From assembly GCA_023416655.1 (NCBI GenBank), contig JAEZHK010000003.1, positions 1 through 47,581 of the forward strand: DNA of 47,581 nt. Direction: 5' to 3'. Below are positions 37,759 to 44,951 of the stretch, in pieces; positions within the stretch are counted from its first letter, which is position 1; the number at the start of each line of letters is the position of its first letter. Source of the DNA: Bacillota bacterium (lineage in GTDB: Bacteria > Bacillota > Clostridia > Christensenellales > Aristaeellaceae). The translations under genes and the position numbers were made by a program. The notes under the pieces are model-generated. The model saw nothing but the letters and a program-made list of their open reading frames with translations, searched no databases and was not told the DNA's origin.

Positions 37759-38883
37759 ATGCGAATTTCGAAAAAAGACGCGCTGACATGGTTTGAATTC
37801 TTTGCATCTTTGCCGGAAGACGAAGAAATTCTGACCCGCCAAAGAGAAATTGTTTATGCTACCTTTGCGCAGATCGAGGCGGCAATCGATCATCGGAACG
37901 ATACGCTCATGTCTCAAATACATAGTTTAAGAACCTTGGAGAACAGAACCTACTTCGTAGGGAACGAAACCAAATTCCCCCGGGGATGCCGTTCCTGTTT
38001 GCTAGGAAACGGCCTGAGTGCAGTCAGAAAAACCAACAAATGCAATATTGAGTGTAAGTTCTGCTACAATTACGGAGAATTGGACCGAATTCCCCCGGTT
38101 GGCGAAGGCATGTGGGAAATCGGCGGCACCAAGTTTTACGAAGATGACATTGACTTGTTGCTTTCCATACAGCAGAAGCCAACCGGCATTTCCTATGTTT
38201 ATCTGGAACCATTCATGGAGATTGAAAAATACTATTCGGTCATAAAGAAATTCAAGGATGCTCAAATCCATCAGCATTTGTACACAAACGGCACTTTGGC
38301 GACCGAAGAGACGCTGAAAGCATTGGGAGAGGCCGGCCTTGACGAAATACGCTTTAACCTGGGCGCCTCGAATTGTTCGGATAAAGTGATTGAGAACATA
38401 AGGCTCGCAAAAAAGCACATTCCGTATGTGGGCGTTGAAACGCCAATGACGCCTGAGTTTTTCAAAACGTTCTTGAAGAAAAAACAGGCGATTCTGAAAA
38501 CGGGTCTTGACTTTATCAATTGCGCGGAGTTGCATCTAAACCCCAACAACATCGATAACTATTACGGGGAAAACATGTACATTTGCAGACATGGATACAT
38601 ATCTCCGATATGGAGCAGGGAACTGACGCTGAGACTGATGAAAATTGCTGAAGAAGAGAACTGGGATTTGATCGTTCACGACTGCTCGAACCGTACAAAA
38701 TTCGCCAGGGATTTGAATTTGCGCGGCAAAGAGGGCGGGTGGTTCGGAGCCAGCAATTACGCCTGCGAGTTTCCCAGAATCCCATATGCTGCCTTTTTGC
38801 CGATACTGCGGGATGACAGTTTCGCGTTTTTGTGCGAAGAAGAACTGCCCGACGGCTACAGACCGGGAGAGATGGTTTTTTAA
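37759..38883 (+). CDS. Radical SAM protein, A+T-rich (probably acquired), substrate unknown
   Basis: 374 residues. The cluster motif is K-C-N-I-E-C-K-F-C-Y-N-Y-G (C-x3-C-x2-C). It is preceded by N-E-T-K-F-P-R-G-C-R-S-C-L-L-G, a G-C-x2-C motif shared with the radical SAM protein at 27123. The barrel shows Y-V-Y-L-E-P-F-M-E, H-L-Y-T-N-G-T-L-A-T and D-E-I-R-F-N-L-G-A-S. Later conserved-looking cysteines (F-I-N-C-A-E-L-H-L, Y-I-C-R-H-G, V-H-D-C-S-N) may hold the substrate or another cluster. The start at 37759 has AGGAGGAAATATT. Base composition is visibly more A+T-rich than every neighbour, with codons such as AAA, GAA and TTT, which suggests horizontal transfer. It stands alone, with its own promoter. 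Confidence 0.87.
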   Translation: MRISKKDALTWFEFFASLPEDEEILTRQREIVYATFAQIEAAIDHRNDTLMSQIHSLRTLENRTYFVGNETKFPRGCRSCLLGNGLSAVRKTNKCNIECKFCYNYGELDRIPPVGEGMWEIGGTKFYEDDIDLLLSIQQKPTGISYVYLEPFMEIEKYYSVIKKFKDAQIHQHLYTNGTLATEETLKALGEAGLDEIRFNLGASNCSDKVIENIRLAKKHIPYVGVETPMTPEFFKTFLKKKQAILKTGLDFINCAELHLNPNNIDNYYGENMYICRHGYISPIWSRELTLRLMKIAEEENWDLIVHDCSNRTKFARDLNLRGKEGGWFGASNYACEFPRIPYAAFLPILRDDSFAFLCEEELPDGYRPGEMVF

Positions 38884-38914
38884 TACGCTCCTTCCCCCAA
38901 GGTTCCCGAAGCTC

Positions 38915-38945
38915 AAAAAGAAGCCCGGCGCTTTTAGCGCCGGGC
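38915..38945 (-). terminator. Rho-independent terminator of the aldolase gene
   Basis: A perfect 10-bp stem (GCCCGGCGCT / AGCGCCGGGC) with a 3-nt loop. Read on the minus strand it is followed by TTCTTTTT. It lies 28 nt after the aldolase stop, and may also serve the converging radical SAM gene. Confidence 0.88.
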
Positions 38946-38972
38946 GATTGAATGTAGTTTGAAAGCGGTGCG

Positions 38973-39926
38973 TTATGCCTTGCCGTTGCAGCCCAGCACT
39001 TCGACCAGCTTGTGCTTGACCATGGCCTTGATGTTGTCGCGGGCGGGCTTCAGGTACTGGCGCGGGTCGAAGTGATCCGGATGGTCCGCGAAGTACTTGC
39101 GGACGGTGCCGGTCATGGCCAGGCGCAGGTCGGAGTCGATGTTGATCTTGCAGACGGCGGAGCGGGCGGCCTGGCGCAGCATGTCCTCGGGGATGCCGAT
39201 GGCGTCGGGCATCTTGCCGCCGTTCTCGTTGATCATCTTGACGTACTCGGGCATGACGCTGGACGCGCCGTGCAGCACGATCGGGAAGCCGGGCAGGCGC
39301 TTGACGATCTCGTCGAGGATGTCGAAGCGGAGCTGCGGATTCTGGCCGGGTTTGAACTTGTAGGCGCCGTGGCTGGTGCCAATGGCGATGGCCAGCGAGT
39401 CCACGCCGGTCTTGGAAACAAATTCCTCGACCTCGTCCGGGCGGGTGTAGGAGGCGTCCTCGGCGGAGACGTTGACCTTGTCCTCGATGCCGGCCAGGCG
39501 GCCCAGCTCGCCCTCGACGACGACGCCGTGGTCGTGCGCGTACTCGACGACCTGGCGGGTCAGCTTGATGTTGTCCTCAAAGGTGTGGTGGGAGCCGTCG
39601 ATCATGACGGAGGTGAAGCCGCCGTCGATGCAGGACTTGCACAGCTCGAAGGTGTCGCCGTGGTCCAGGTGGACGCAGATGGGCAGGTCGAAACCGGCGG
39701 ATTGCTCGGCGTCGAGGAGCGCCGCCTCAATCAGCTTCATCAGGTACACGTGCTTGGCGTACTTGCGCGCGCCGGAGGACACCTGCAGGATCAGCGGGGC
39801 CTTTTCATCCATCGCCGCTTCGGTGATGCCCTGGATGATTTCCATGTTGTTGACATTGAAAGCGCCGATGGCATAGCCCCCGGCATACGCTTTCTTGAAC
39901 ATTTCGGTAGAAGTGACAAGCGCCAT
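38973..39926 (-). CDS. fba: Class II fructose-bisphosphate aldolase family protein
   Basis: A 317-residue zinc aldolase of glycolysis and gluconeogenesis, cleaving fructose-1,6-bisphosphate to two trioses. Signatures: A-F-N-V-N-N-M-E, the zinc and catalytic motif H-L-D-H-G-D near residue 83, S-V-M-I-D-G-S-H-H-T-F-E-D-N, G-T-S-H-G-A-Y-K, and V-L-H-G-A-S-S-V. Tagatose-bisphosphate aldolase is a close alternative, but the N-terminal and C-terminal features (D-S-D-L-R-L-A-M, H-F-D-P-R-Q-Y-L-K) fit Fba. ATG at 39926 follows AAGGGAGTGTTGTTC; a nearby in-frame GTG is too close to the site. A consensus promoter and a strong terminator make it a single-gene unit, as expected for a highly expressed housekeeping gene. 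Confidence 0.95.
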   Translation of the reverse strand: MALVTSTEMFKKAYAGGYAIGAFNVNNMEIIQGITEAAMDEKAPLILQVSSGARKYAKHVYLMKLIEAALLDAEQSAGFDLPICVHLDHGDTFELCKSCIDGGFTSVMIDGSHHTFEDNIKLTRQVVEYAHDHGVVVEGELGRLAGIEDKVNVSAEDASYTRPDEVEEFVSKTGVDSLAIAIGTSHGAYKFKPGQNPQLRFDILDEIVKRLPGFPIVLHGASSVMPEYVKMINENGGKMPDAIGIPEDMLRQAARSAVCKINIDSDLRLAMTGTVRKYFADHPDHFDPRQYLKPARDNIKAMVKHKLVEVLGCNGKA

Positions 39927-39959
39927 GAACAACACTCCCTTTATTCTCTGTCCGGGAAA

Positions 39960-39988
39960 ATTATAGCAGCATGCAATGTTAAAAGCAA
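39960..39988 (-). promoter_or_regulatory. Promoter of the aldolase gene
   Basis: On the minus strand TTGCTT (39983-39988), a 17-nt spacer and TATAAT (39960-39965), with a leader of about 27 nt containing AAGGGAG. Confidence 0.78.
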
Positions 39989-40031
39989 GCGCAGGCGCGG
40001 TGCGCGGGCGGCCAAAACTCGAATCCCGGGG

Positions 40032-41588
40032 TTAATTGTACCGGATGTCGAAAGCCGCGCCCTCAAGCTGCGCCTCCACCAGCGGCCGCTGATCGGCGCT
40101 GAACGTAGCATACGCAAGGTGAGGGAGTTTTAGTAGCGGGGTCAGATCCGCCACGGGGTTGTACGAAACGTCGATCTGTTGCAGGTCGTAGAGAACTTCA
40201 ACCTTCGTCAGGTCGCGAACGCCGCAGTTCTTGACCACGAGGCGGTCCAGCGAGGGAAAATACCGGACCACGTCCAGGTCTTTGAAAAGCGGGTATTCCA
40301 CCCAGAAGCTTTGGAGACCCTCCATCTGCCGGAACACCTCTGCGTTGTCCGGGTAAACGGGGCAGTTGACCAGCATGATATCCTTCATGCGGACCAGCCC
40401 CTTCAGCGGCTTCAGGTCTTGAATCCCGTTGTTGCCGTTCAGCAGCAGCGTTTCCAGTTGCGGTAGCTTTTCCAGTACGTCGATATCCTTCACGTCGTTC
40501 CAGCTCAGGTCCAGCGAGCGGAGGTTCGAAAAGGCCGAAAGCGCCGAAATGTCCGTGATCCGCTCCTCCTGCGAGGCGTTGTGCGAAGACGCGCTCAGAT
40601 TCAGCTCCCGCACGGCCTCCGCCGCTTGCACCGTGATCTCCCCCTCCGGTACGCCCATCTGGCTGCGAACCCGCGCCTCCAGGACCGGATCAGAAAAGAC
40701 GACAGCCATGTCCCGCTCGAAGAGCGCGGCCATCGGAGCGACCGGCACCTGGGTATAGCGGCCCAGCCAGAAGCTGAATACGGCGAGCGCCGCCGCCGCG
40801 GCCAAGGCTGCCACCACCCTCATCGCCTTTCCCATCGCGTCGGTCCTATACCGCCGGAGCGCGCGCAGCGCAGCCGTGGCGTTCGGAAAGCGCCATCTGG
40901 GGTCGAAGGCGGTCATGCGCCGGATCAGTCGCTGCAGGCCTCTGGGCAGCGGCTCCTCCCGCCCTTCCAGCATCCACAAAAACACCTTGCCCGCGGCATA
41001 GATGTCCGCGCTCGGGGTCGTGGGCATGAAGCCGTACTGCTCCGGCGGCGCGAATTCGCGGGTTCCCTGTGTGTCGCCGTCCAGCCCGCCTTCGCAGAGC
41101 CGCGCGATGCCCAGGTCGATCAGCGACGCCTTGCCCGTCTCGAGATCCACGATGATGTTGGAAGGTTTCACATCCCGATGGATGACCGGCGGTTTCTGAG
41201 CGTGCAGGTAGCCGAGGATCTCGAGCAATTGCGCCATCAGGTCCAGCGCCGCCGCCTCCGTCATGGGCCGCTGCGCGTACTCGTCCAGCGCAAGGCCGGA
41301 CACGTACGAGCGCATGAGGAACGCGCCGCCTTCAAACTCCGAATACCCCTTCAGCGCCGGAAGGCCGGGATGGCTGAGCCGCGCCAGCATGTCCGCCTCG
41401 TTCTTCGCCATCTGTACCTTGCAGCGCTTTGCGACGACCAGGTCGCCGTTTGCATCCTTGCACAATAGCGTCAGGTAGAGCCCGCTCCCGGACATGAGCT
41501 CCACCGGCACATAGCCCTCCGGCAGGCCATCGGGGAGCGGTTTCTCCGAGTATTCCGCCAAAAACGCGGCGACATCCTGACTGTTCAT
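40032..41588 (-). CDS. Transmembrane Ser/Thr protein kinase with leucine-rich-repeat ectodomain
   Basis: 518 residues. The cytoplasmic kinase domain (about 20-245) has the ATP-anchoring V-V-A-K (K54), the catalytic loop V-I-H-R-D-V-K-P-S-N (136-144), and L-I-D-L-G in place of DFG (156-160). It also has A-P-P-E-Q-Y-G at the APE position and D-I-Y-A-A-G. One transmembrane helix lies at about 257-276. Residues 340-518 are leucine-rich repeats of the internalin-like type (L-R-S-L-D-L-S-W-N-D-V-K-D-I, L-E-T-L-L-L-N-G-N-N-G-I). PASTA domains, usual in Gram-positive PrkC, are absent. It would sense a protein or polymer outside and signal inward. ATG at 41588 has AAGGAGGAATGGA. It stands downstream of the GHKL kinase gene by 116 bp. 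Confidence 0.92.
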   Translation of the reverse strand: MNSQDVAAFLAEYSEKPLPDGLPEGYVPVELMSGSGLYLTLLCKDANGDLVVAKRCKVQMAKNEADMLARLSHPGLPALKGYSEFEGGAFLMRSYVSGLALDEYAQRPMTEAAALDLMAQLLEILGYLHAQKPPVIHRDVKPSNIIVDLETGKASLIDLGIARLCEGGLDGDTQGTREFAPPEQYGFMPTTPSADIYAAGKVFLWMLEGREEPLPRGLQRLIRRMTAFDPRWRFPNATAALRALRRYRTDAMGKAMRVVAALAAAAALAVFSFWLGRYTQVPVAPMAALFERDMAVVFSDPVLEARVRSQMGVPEGEITVQAAEAVRELNLSASSHNASQEERITDISALSAFSNLRSLDLSWNDVKDIDVLEKLPQLETLLLNGNNGIQDLKPLKGLVRMKDIMLVNCPVYPDNAEVFRQMEGLQSFWVEYPLFKDLDVVRYFPSLDRLVVKNCGVRDLTKVEVLYDLQQIDVSYNPVADLTPLLKLPHLAYATFSADQRPLVEAQLEGAAFDIRYN

Positions 41589-41704
41589 TCCATTCCTCCT
41601 TCCCCGTTTCCGGAAGTATTCCGAGTGCGTGTAGTTGCCGGGCGGTGCGCTGATGCCTCTCTGCCGCCGCCCTACGAAGGCCACCGCGGCCCGGTTTGCC
41701 CGCG

Positions 41705-42934
41705 CTACGCTGCCTGCCCGGCTTCTGCCAGGATCGCGATGTTGACCTTGAAGACGTTTTTCTTCAGATCGATTTCGATCAGCCCGCCATGCTTTTCCAC
41801 GAGGTACTTGGCGTTGTTCAGCCCGAAGCCGTGGTTTTCGGGATCGGGCTTGGTGCTCTTCCCCTGCCCGGACAAACTCGGGGGCAGGATCGCATCCGGC
41901 CCCACCGGGTTCTCAACGCGCAGAATCAGGTAATCCGGCTTGTACGAGAGGCTGAGCGAGATGTACTTGTCCCCGGCGCTCTGGCAGGCCTCCATGGCGT
42001 TGTCCAGCAGCGTCCCAATGATGATGGCCAGGTCCGGCTCGCTGAAGGAGAGCCCTTCGCGCACGTCGACCGACAGGTTCAGGCGTATGCCCTGTTCGCT
42101 GGCCACGGACAACTTGTAGTTGATCATGGCCCGCAGCATCGAATAGGGCAGCGAGATCATGTTCTGGTGCGCGCGGGCCACCCCGACCAGCGTGGCGGCG
42201 TATTCCTTGGCCTCGAGCGCTTCCCCGTCCTCCAGCATGCCGTAGATGATGCCCAGATGGTTGTTGAAATCATGCCGCTCCGCGCGAAGCCGCGTGACAA
42301 GCTGCTCCAGGTTTTCCATGTAGTAGAGCTGCTGGCGGTAGTTCTCCCCGATCGTCTGGAGATAGTCTTCGCTGCGTGCGCGCTCGCGCCGGTAGGTGAT
42401 GGAGTACATGACGATCAGCGCGGCGACGCTGGTGGTGGACACCGTCAGGTTGATCAGAAGGTCGATTTGAAGGCGGCGATAGCCAGGATCCGGCAGGTAG
42501 GTACCGTCCAGGTATCCGCCGAACAGGATGAGCAGCGCCTGGATGAGGATGTGGCCTGCGACCAGTACCAGCCGGGTCTTGCCCGACGTCACAATGCAAA
42601 CGACCGCGACAAACAGGCTCGAATAATACGGGATGGCCCCCATAATACCAGCATTATTGATCCAGTTCATCGGGACGAAGATGGAGACCAGCAACGCGAC
42701 GGACACGGGCACCACAACTTTGTAATGCCCTTTAAACCGGGTCAGGTAGTAGGAAGCAAGCCAGATCAAAAGGAAACAGACGCTGTACACGGGGAAGGTT
42801 GAAAGGGTAAAACGATCCACGACAATGCCGGTCAGCGTAACGGCGCAGCCGAGCAGGATGCCGATGTTGTAAGCCTTCTGCTCAAACGACAGCCTGGCGT
42901 CGCTACCGATGAGGAAATCCGCCAATCTCTTCAT
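41705..42934 (-). CDS. GHKL-type sensor histidine kinase (AgrC/NatK-like)
   Basis: A 409-residue polytopic membrane kinase. Residues 20-180 contain six hydrophobic helices without a large extracellular domain, as in peptide- or membrane-sensing kinases. A coiled segment (180-215) leads to the phospho-acceptor H221 in R-A-E-R-H-D-F-N-N-H-L-G-I-I. The GHKL ATPase follows, with I-I-G-T-L-L-D-N-A-M-E-A-C and N-H-G-F-G-L-N-N. ATG at 42934 overlaps the stop of the LytTR regulator gene (ATGA), marking a cognate pair. The longer frame beginning at 43186 lies inside that gene and is rejected. No AgrD-like peptide or AgrB protease is adjacent. Confidence 0.93.
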   Translation of the reverse strand: MKRLADFLIGSDARLSFEQKAYNIGILLGCAVTLTGIVVDRFTLSTFPVYSVCFLLIWLASYYLTRFKGHYKVVVPVSVALLVSIFVPMNWINNAGIMGAIPYYSSLFVAVVCIVTSGKTRLVLVAGHILIQALLILFGGYLDGTYLPDPGYRRLQIDLLINLTVSTTSVAALIVMYSITYRRERARSEDYLQTIGENYRQQLYYMENLEQLVTRLRAERHDFNNHLGIIYGMLEDGEALEAKEYAATLVGVARAHQNMISLPYSMLRAMINYKLSVASEQGIRLNLSVDVREGLSFSEPDLAIIIGTLLDNAMEACQSAGDKYISLSLSYKPDYLILRVENPVGPDAILPPSLSGQGKSTKPDPENHGFGLNNAKYLVEKHGGLIEIDLKKNVFKVNIAILAEAGQAA

Positions 42935-43659
42935 GGGCTTCCCTCGCGGTGAAAGAGCCGCCTGGCCAGCACGCTTTTTACATGCTCCGCGCAGCTCCTG
43001 CTGACGGACACCTCCGCGCCTCCCTCCAGCTTGAGCGTCCTGCCCCGGAAGGCGCGCACCATGTCCAGGTTGACCACGTATCCCTGATGGCACTGCACGA
43101 ACCTGTCCGAGTTCAGTGCTTCCATCAGCGATTGGATCTTGCCGTAATACGATATCTCGCGGTGCAGGGCATGCAGGACGACGCAATGCCCGACCTTTTC
43201 AAAGTAAAGGATTTCACTGTGCGCAAACCGCGCGGTTTCGCCCTTGACCTGCACGGTGAAGTACTTGTCCGCCGCGCCGTCCTCCCGCTCAAGACGCGCC
43301 CGCGCTTCGCGCATCAGCGCGCTGAACGCCTCCCGCTCCAAGGGCTTCAGAAGATAGTGGAACGCACGGACGCGGAACGCGTCCAGCGCGTATTGCCCGA
43401 ACGCGGTGACGTAGACGATCATCGCGTCCGGATGACGGGCGCGGATCGCCTCGCCCAGCCGGATGCCGTCGAGTTCGTCCATATTGACGTCCAGAAACAC
43501 GAGGTCCGGCTTTTCCGCCTCGAGGCTGTGCAGAAATTCGAAGGGTTTGCTGGAGGCGATCACCCGGCAATCCCCGGCGCATGCAATGGGGTCTTTCAAC
43601 AACCTGAGCAACTGCCGTACTTGCTCAGGTTGGTCATCGCATACCCCTATGGTCAACAT
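42931..43659 (-). CDS. LytTR-family response regulator
   Basis: 242 residues. The receiver domain (1-120) has acidic pair D8-D9 and phospho-acceptor D57 in L-V-F-L-D-V-N-M-D. The LytTR DNA-binding domain (about 135-235) shows E-I-L-Y-F-E-K-V-G-H, R-E-I-S-Y-Y-G-K-I, and F-V-Q-C-H-Q-G-Y-V-V-N-L-D. ATG at 43659 follows GGAGGATGAA; the frame's first Met seven residues earlier has no such site. It is the first gene of the two-component operon, behind a good promoter. Its targets are unknown; such regulators often control extracellular functions. Confidence 0.93.
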   Translation of the reverse strand: MLTIGVCDDQPEQVRQLLRLLKDPIACAGDCRVIASSKPFEFLHSLEAEKPDLVFLDVNMDELDGIRLGEAIRARHPDAMIVYVTAFGQYALDAFRVRAFHYLLKPLEREAFSALMREARARLEREDGAADKYFTVQVKGETARFAHSEILYFEKVGHCVVLHALHREISYYGKIQSLMEALNSDRFVQCHQGYVVNLDMVRAFRGRTLKLEGGAEVSVSRSCAEHVKSVLARRLFHREGSP

Positions 43660-43713
43660 TTCATCCTCCAGATGAGCCATAAAGTGCTGGAATAAAAGGG
43701 GTTCTTATGTTGT

Positions 43714-43742
43714 ATTATAGTATATTTTCCACTCGGCTTCAA
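43714..43742 (-). promoter_or_regulatory. Promoter of the LytTR/GHKL operon
   Basis: On the minus strand TTGAAG (43737-43742), a 17-nt spacer and TATAAT (43714-43719). The leader is about 48 nt. The surrounding 100 bp is A+T-rich. Confidence 0.75.
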
Positions 43743-43806
43743 GGGAAGGCCGCCAGAAATTTGAAACCGATTGCACATTTAACAGGCCGTTCCCAAAATG
43801 CGGCAA

Positions 43807-43831
43807 GCCACCGCGGTGTTGCCGCGGCGGC
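43807..43831 (-). terminator. Possible terminator of the lyxose-isomerase operon
   Basis: Stem GCC(A)CCGCGG / CCGCGG(C)GGC with a 5-nt loop and one mismatch, about 70 nt after the isomerase stop. On the minus strand it is followed by TTGCCGCATTTT, a poor T-run. Confidence 0.35.
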
Positions 43832-43900
43832 CTGGTTGATTTCATGGGGCTTCGACGTTTTGGGGCGGCGAAACAGCCCGGCGTATGGCAAGCAAAGGGA

Positions 43901-44584
43901 TCAAAAATGCTTCCCGTACTCGTTGCACAGCGGATGGAGCGGCGCCTCATCCTCTTCGATTTCGGCAAAGCGCGCGGTGTTCTCCAGGAAGTAGTTGTCG
44001 GTCATGTCGTCGTTGATGGCGGACACCTCGCCCACCACCAAGTCGCCCGATCCCGGTTTGGGCCCGAAGATGTGCGCGACGAAGGGCGGCAGCGAGATGC
44101 TGTTGCCTGGCTCGACCAGAATCTCCTCGCCCGGCCGGTAGGAATACGGGATGCCGTCCTGATAGACTTCGACGGGCGTATCCAGTACGCTGCCGGTGGC
44201 CGGATCGACGCCCCACAGGAACACCTGCAGCGCGCCGCCGGTGCGGTTGATGATGTCCTCGGTCTTCATCACATGGTAGTGTTTGGGCAGCCGCTGCCCG
44301 TCCTTCATCAGGATGTACTTCTCGCAGTATGGCACGCCCGCGGTCTTGTCTTCGAGGCTCCCGTTGCGCACGGTGTACAGCACCGCGCCCACCTTCGAAA
44401 AGTCGCCCATGCCGAAGTCGGTGATGTCCCAGCCGAGCATGACCTTGCGCACGGTCTTCAGCCGCGCCGCGTTACTCTTCCACACGTCCGGCTTCCAGTA
44501 CGCGTACATCGGCAGGTGGGTATTGCTCGCCTTTAGGAGTTCCTTGGCCCACTTAAGCGCGCCGTTGATTTCCGATCGCTTCAT
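43901..44584 (-). CDS. D-lyxose ketol-isomerase family protein (cupin)
   Basis: A 227-residue cupin-fold sugar isomerase of the D-lyxose/D-mannose isomerase family (D-lyxose to D-xylulose, D-mannose to D-fructose). Metal ligands are visible in K-H-Y-H-V-M-K-T-E-D-I (H102, H104, E109) and P-F-V-A-H-I-F-G (about H171). The N-terminal W-K-P-D-V-W-K-S-N and D-F-G-M-G-D-F are family marks. ATG at 44584 has GGAGGCGATGGAGAA. It ends an operon with a sugar importer and a rhamnose-mutarotase-like gene, so a rare pentose or deoxyhexose is the likely substrate. From sequence alone it cannot be assigned to lyxose rather than mannose or L-ribulose-like sugars. Confidence 0.88.
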   Translation of the reverse strand: MKRSEINGALKWAKELLKASNTHLPMYAYWKPDVWKSNAARLKTVRKVMLGWDITDFGMGDFSKVGAVLYTVRNGSLEDKTAGVPYCEKYILMKDGQRLPKHYHVMKTEDIINRTGGALQVFLWGVDPATGSVLDTPVEVYQDGIPYSYRPGEEILVEPGNSISLPPFVAHIFGPKPGSGDLVVGEVSAINDDMTDNYFLENTARFAEIEEDEAPLHPLCNEYGKHF

Positions 44585-44605
44585 TTCTCCATCGCCTCCG
44601 GGTTA

Positions 44606-44932
44606 TTATGATACAGGATTTGGGCTCAATGTGTAAACCTGTGGAAGGCCCTGCCAGAAAATTTCTCCGGGCAACGGCTGCTGGCACTCTCCGGTCAGCC
44701 TCAGCCACTCCTGATAGGCAGGGCTCTCGTAGAGCGGCGAGGCGTCGCCTTCAATCTCGTTGTACTGGAAAAGGTAGGTGGTACCCGCGATCTCCTTGAC
44801 GAAGATCTCGCACTTTTTGAAGCCGCAACGCTTCATGAGGCTCCGGATCTCCTCGGGCTGATTGTCGTGCAGCTCGATATAGCGCTCCAGCATGCCGGGT
44901 TTGACCGCGATGATCAGGCCGTTCTTCTCCAT
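44606..44932 (-). CDS. L-rhamnose mutarotase-like protein (RhaM/DUF718)
   Basis: A 108-residue ferredoxin-like-fold protein that interconverts alpha and beta forms of a sugar, L-rhamnose in characterised members. Seen are the N-terminal V-K-P-G-M-L-E-R-Y-I-E-L-H-D, which includes the catalytic-type Tyr and His, C-E-I-F-V-K-E, and the ending W-Q-G-L-P-Q-V-Y-T-L. ATG at 44932 has GGTGAGGAGCATTACG upstream; the longer frame from 45022 overlaps the ATPase gene and is spurious. The gene lies 19 nt after the ATPase and 21 nt before the isomerase gene, which fits one operon. In this context it probably converts the imported sugar into the anomer used by the isomerase. Confidence 0.9.
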   Translation of the reverse strand: MEKNGLIIAVKPGMLERYIELHDNQPEEIRSLMKRCGFKKCEIFVKEIAGTTYLFQYNEIEGDASPLYESPAYQEWLRLTGECQQPLPGEIFWQGLPQVYTLSPNPVS

Positions 44933-44951
44933 CGTAATGCTCCTCACCTGC

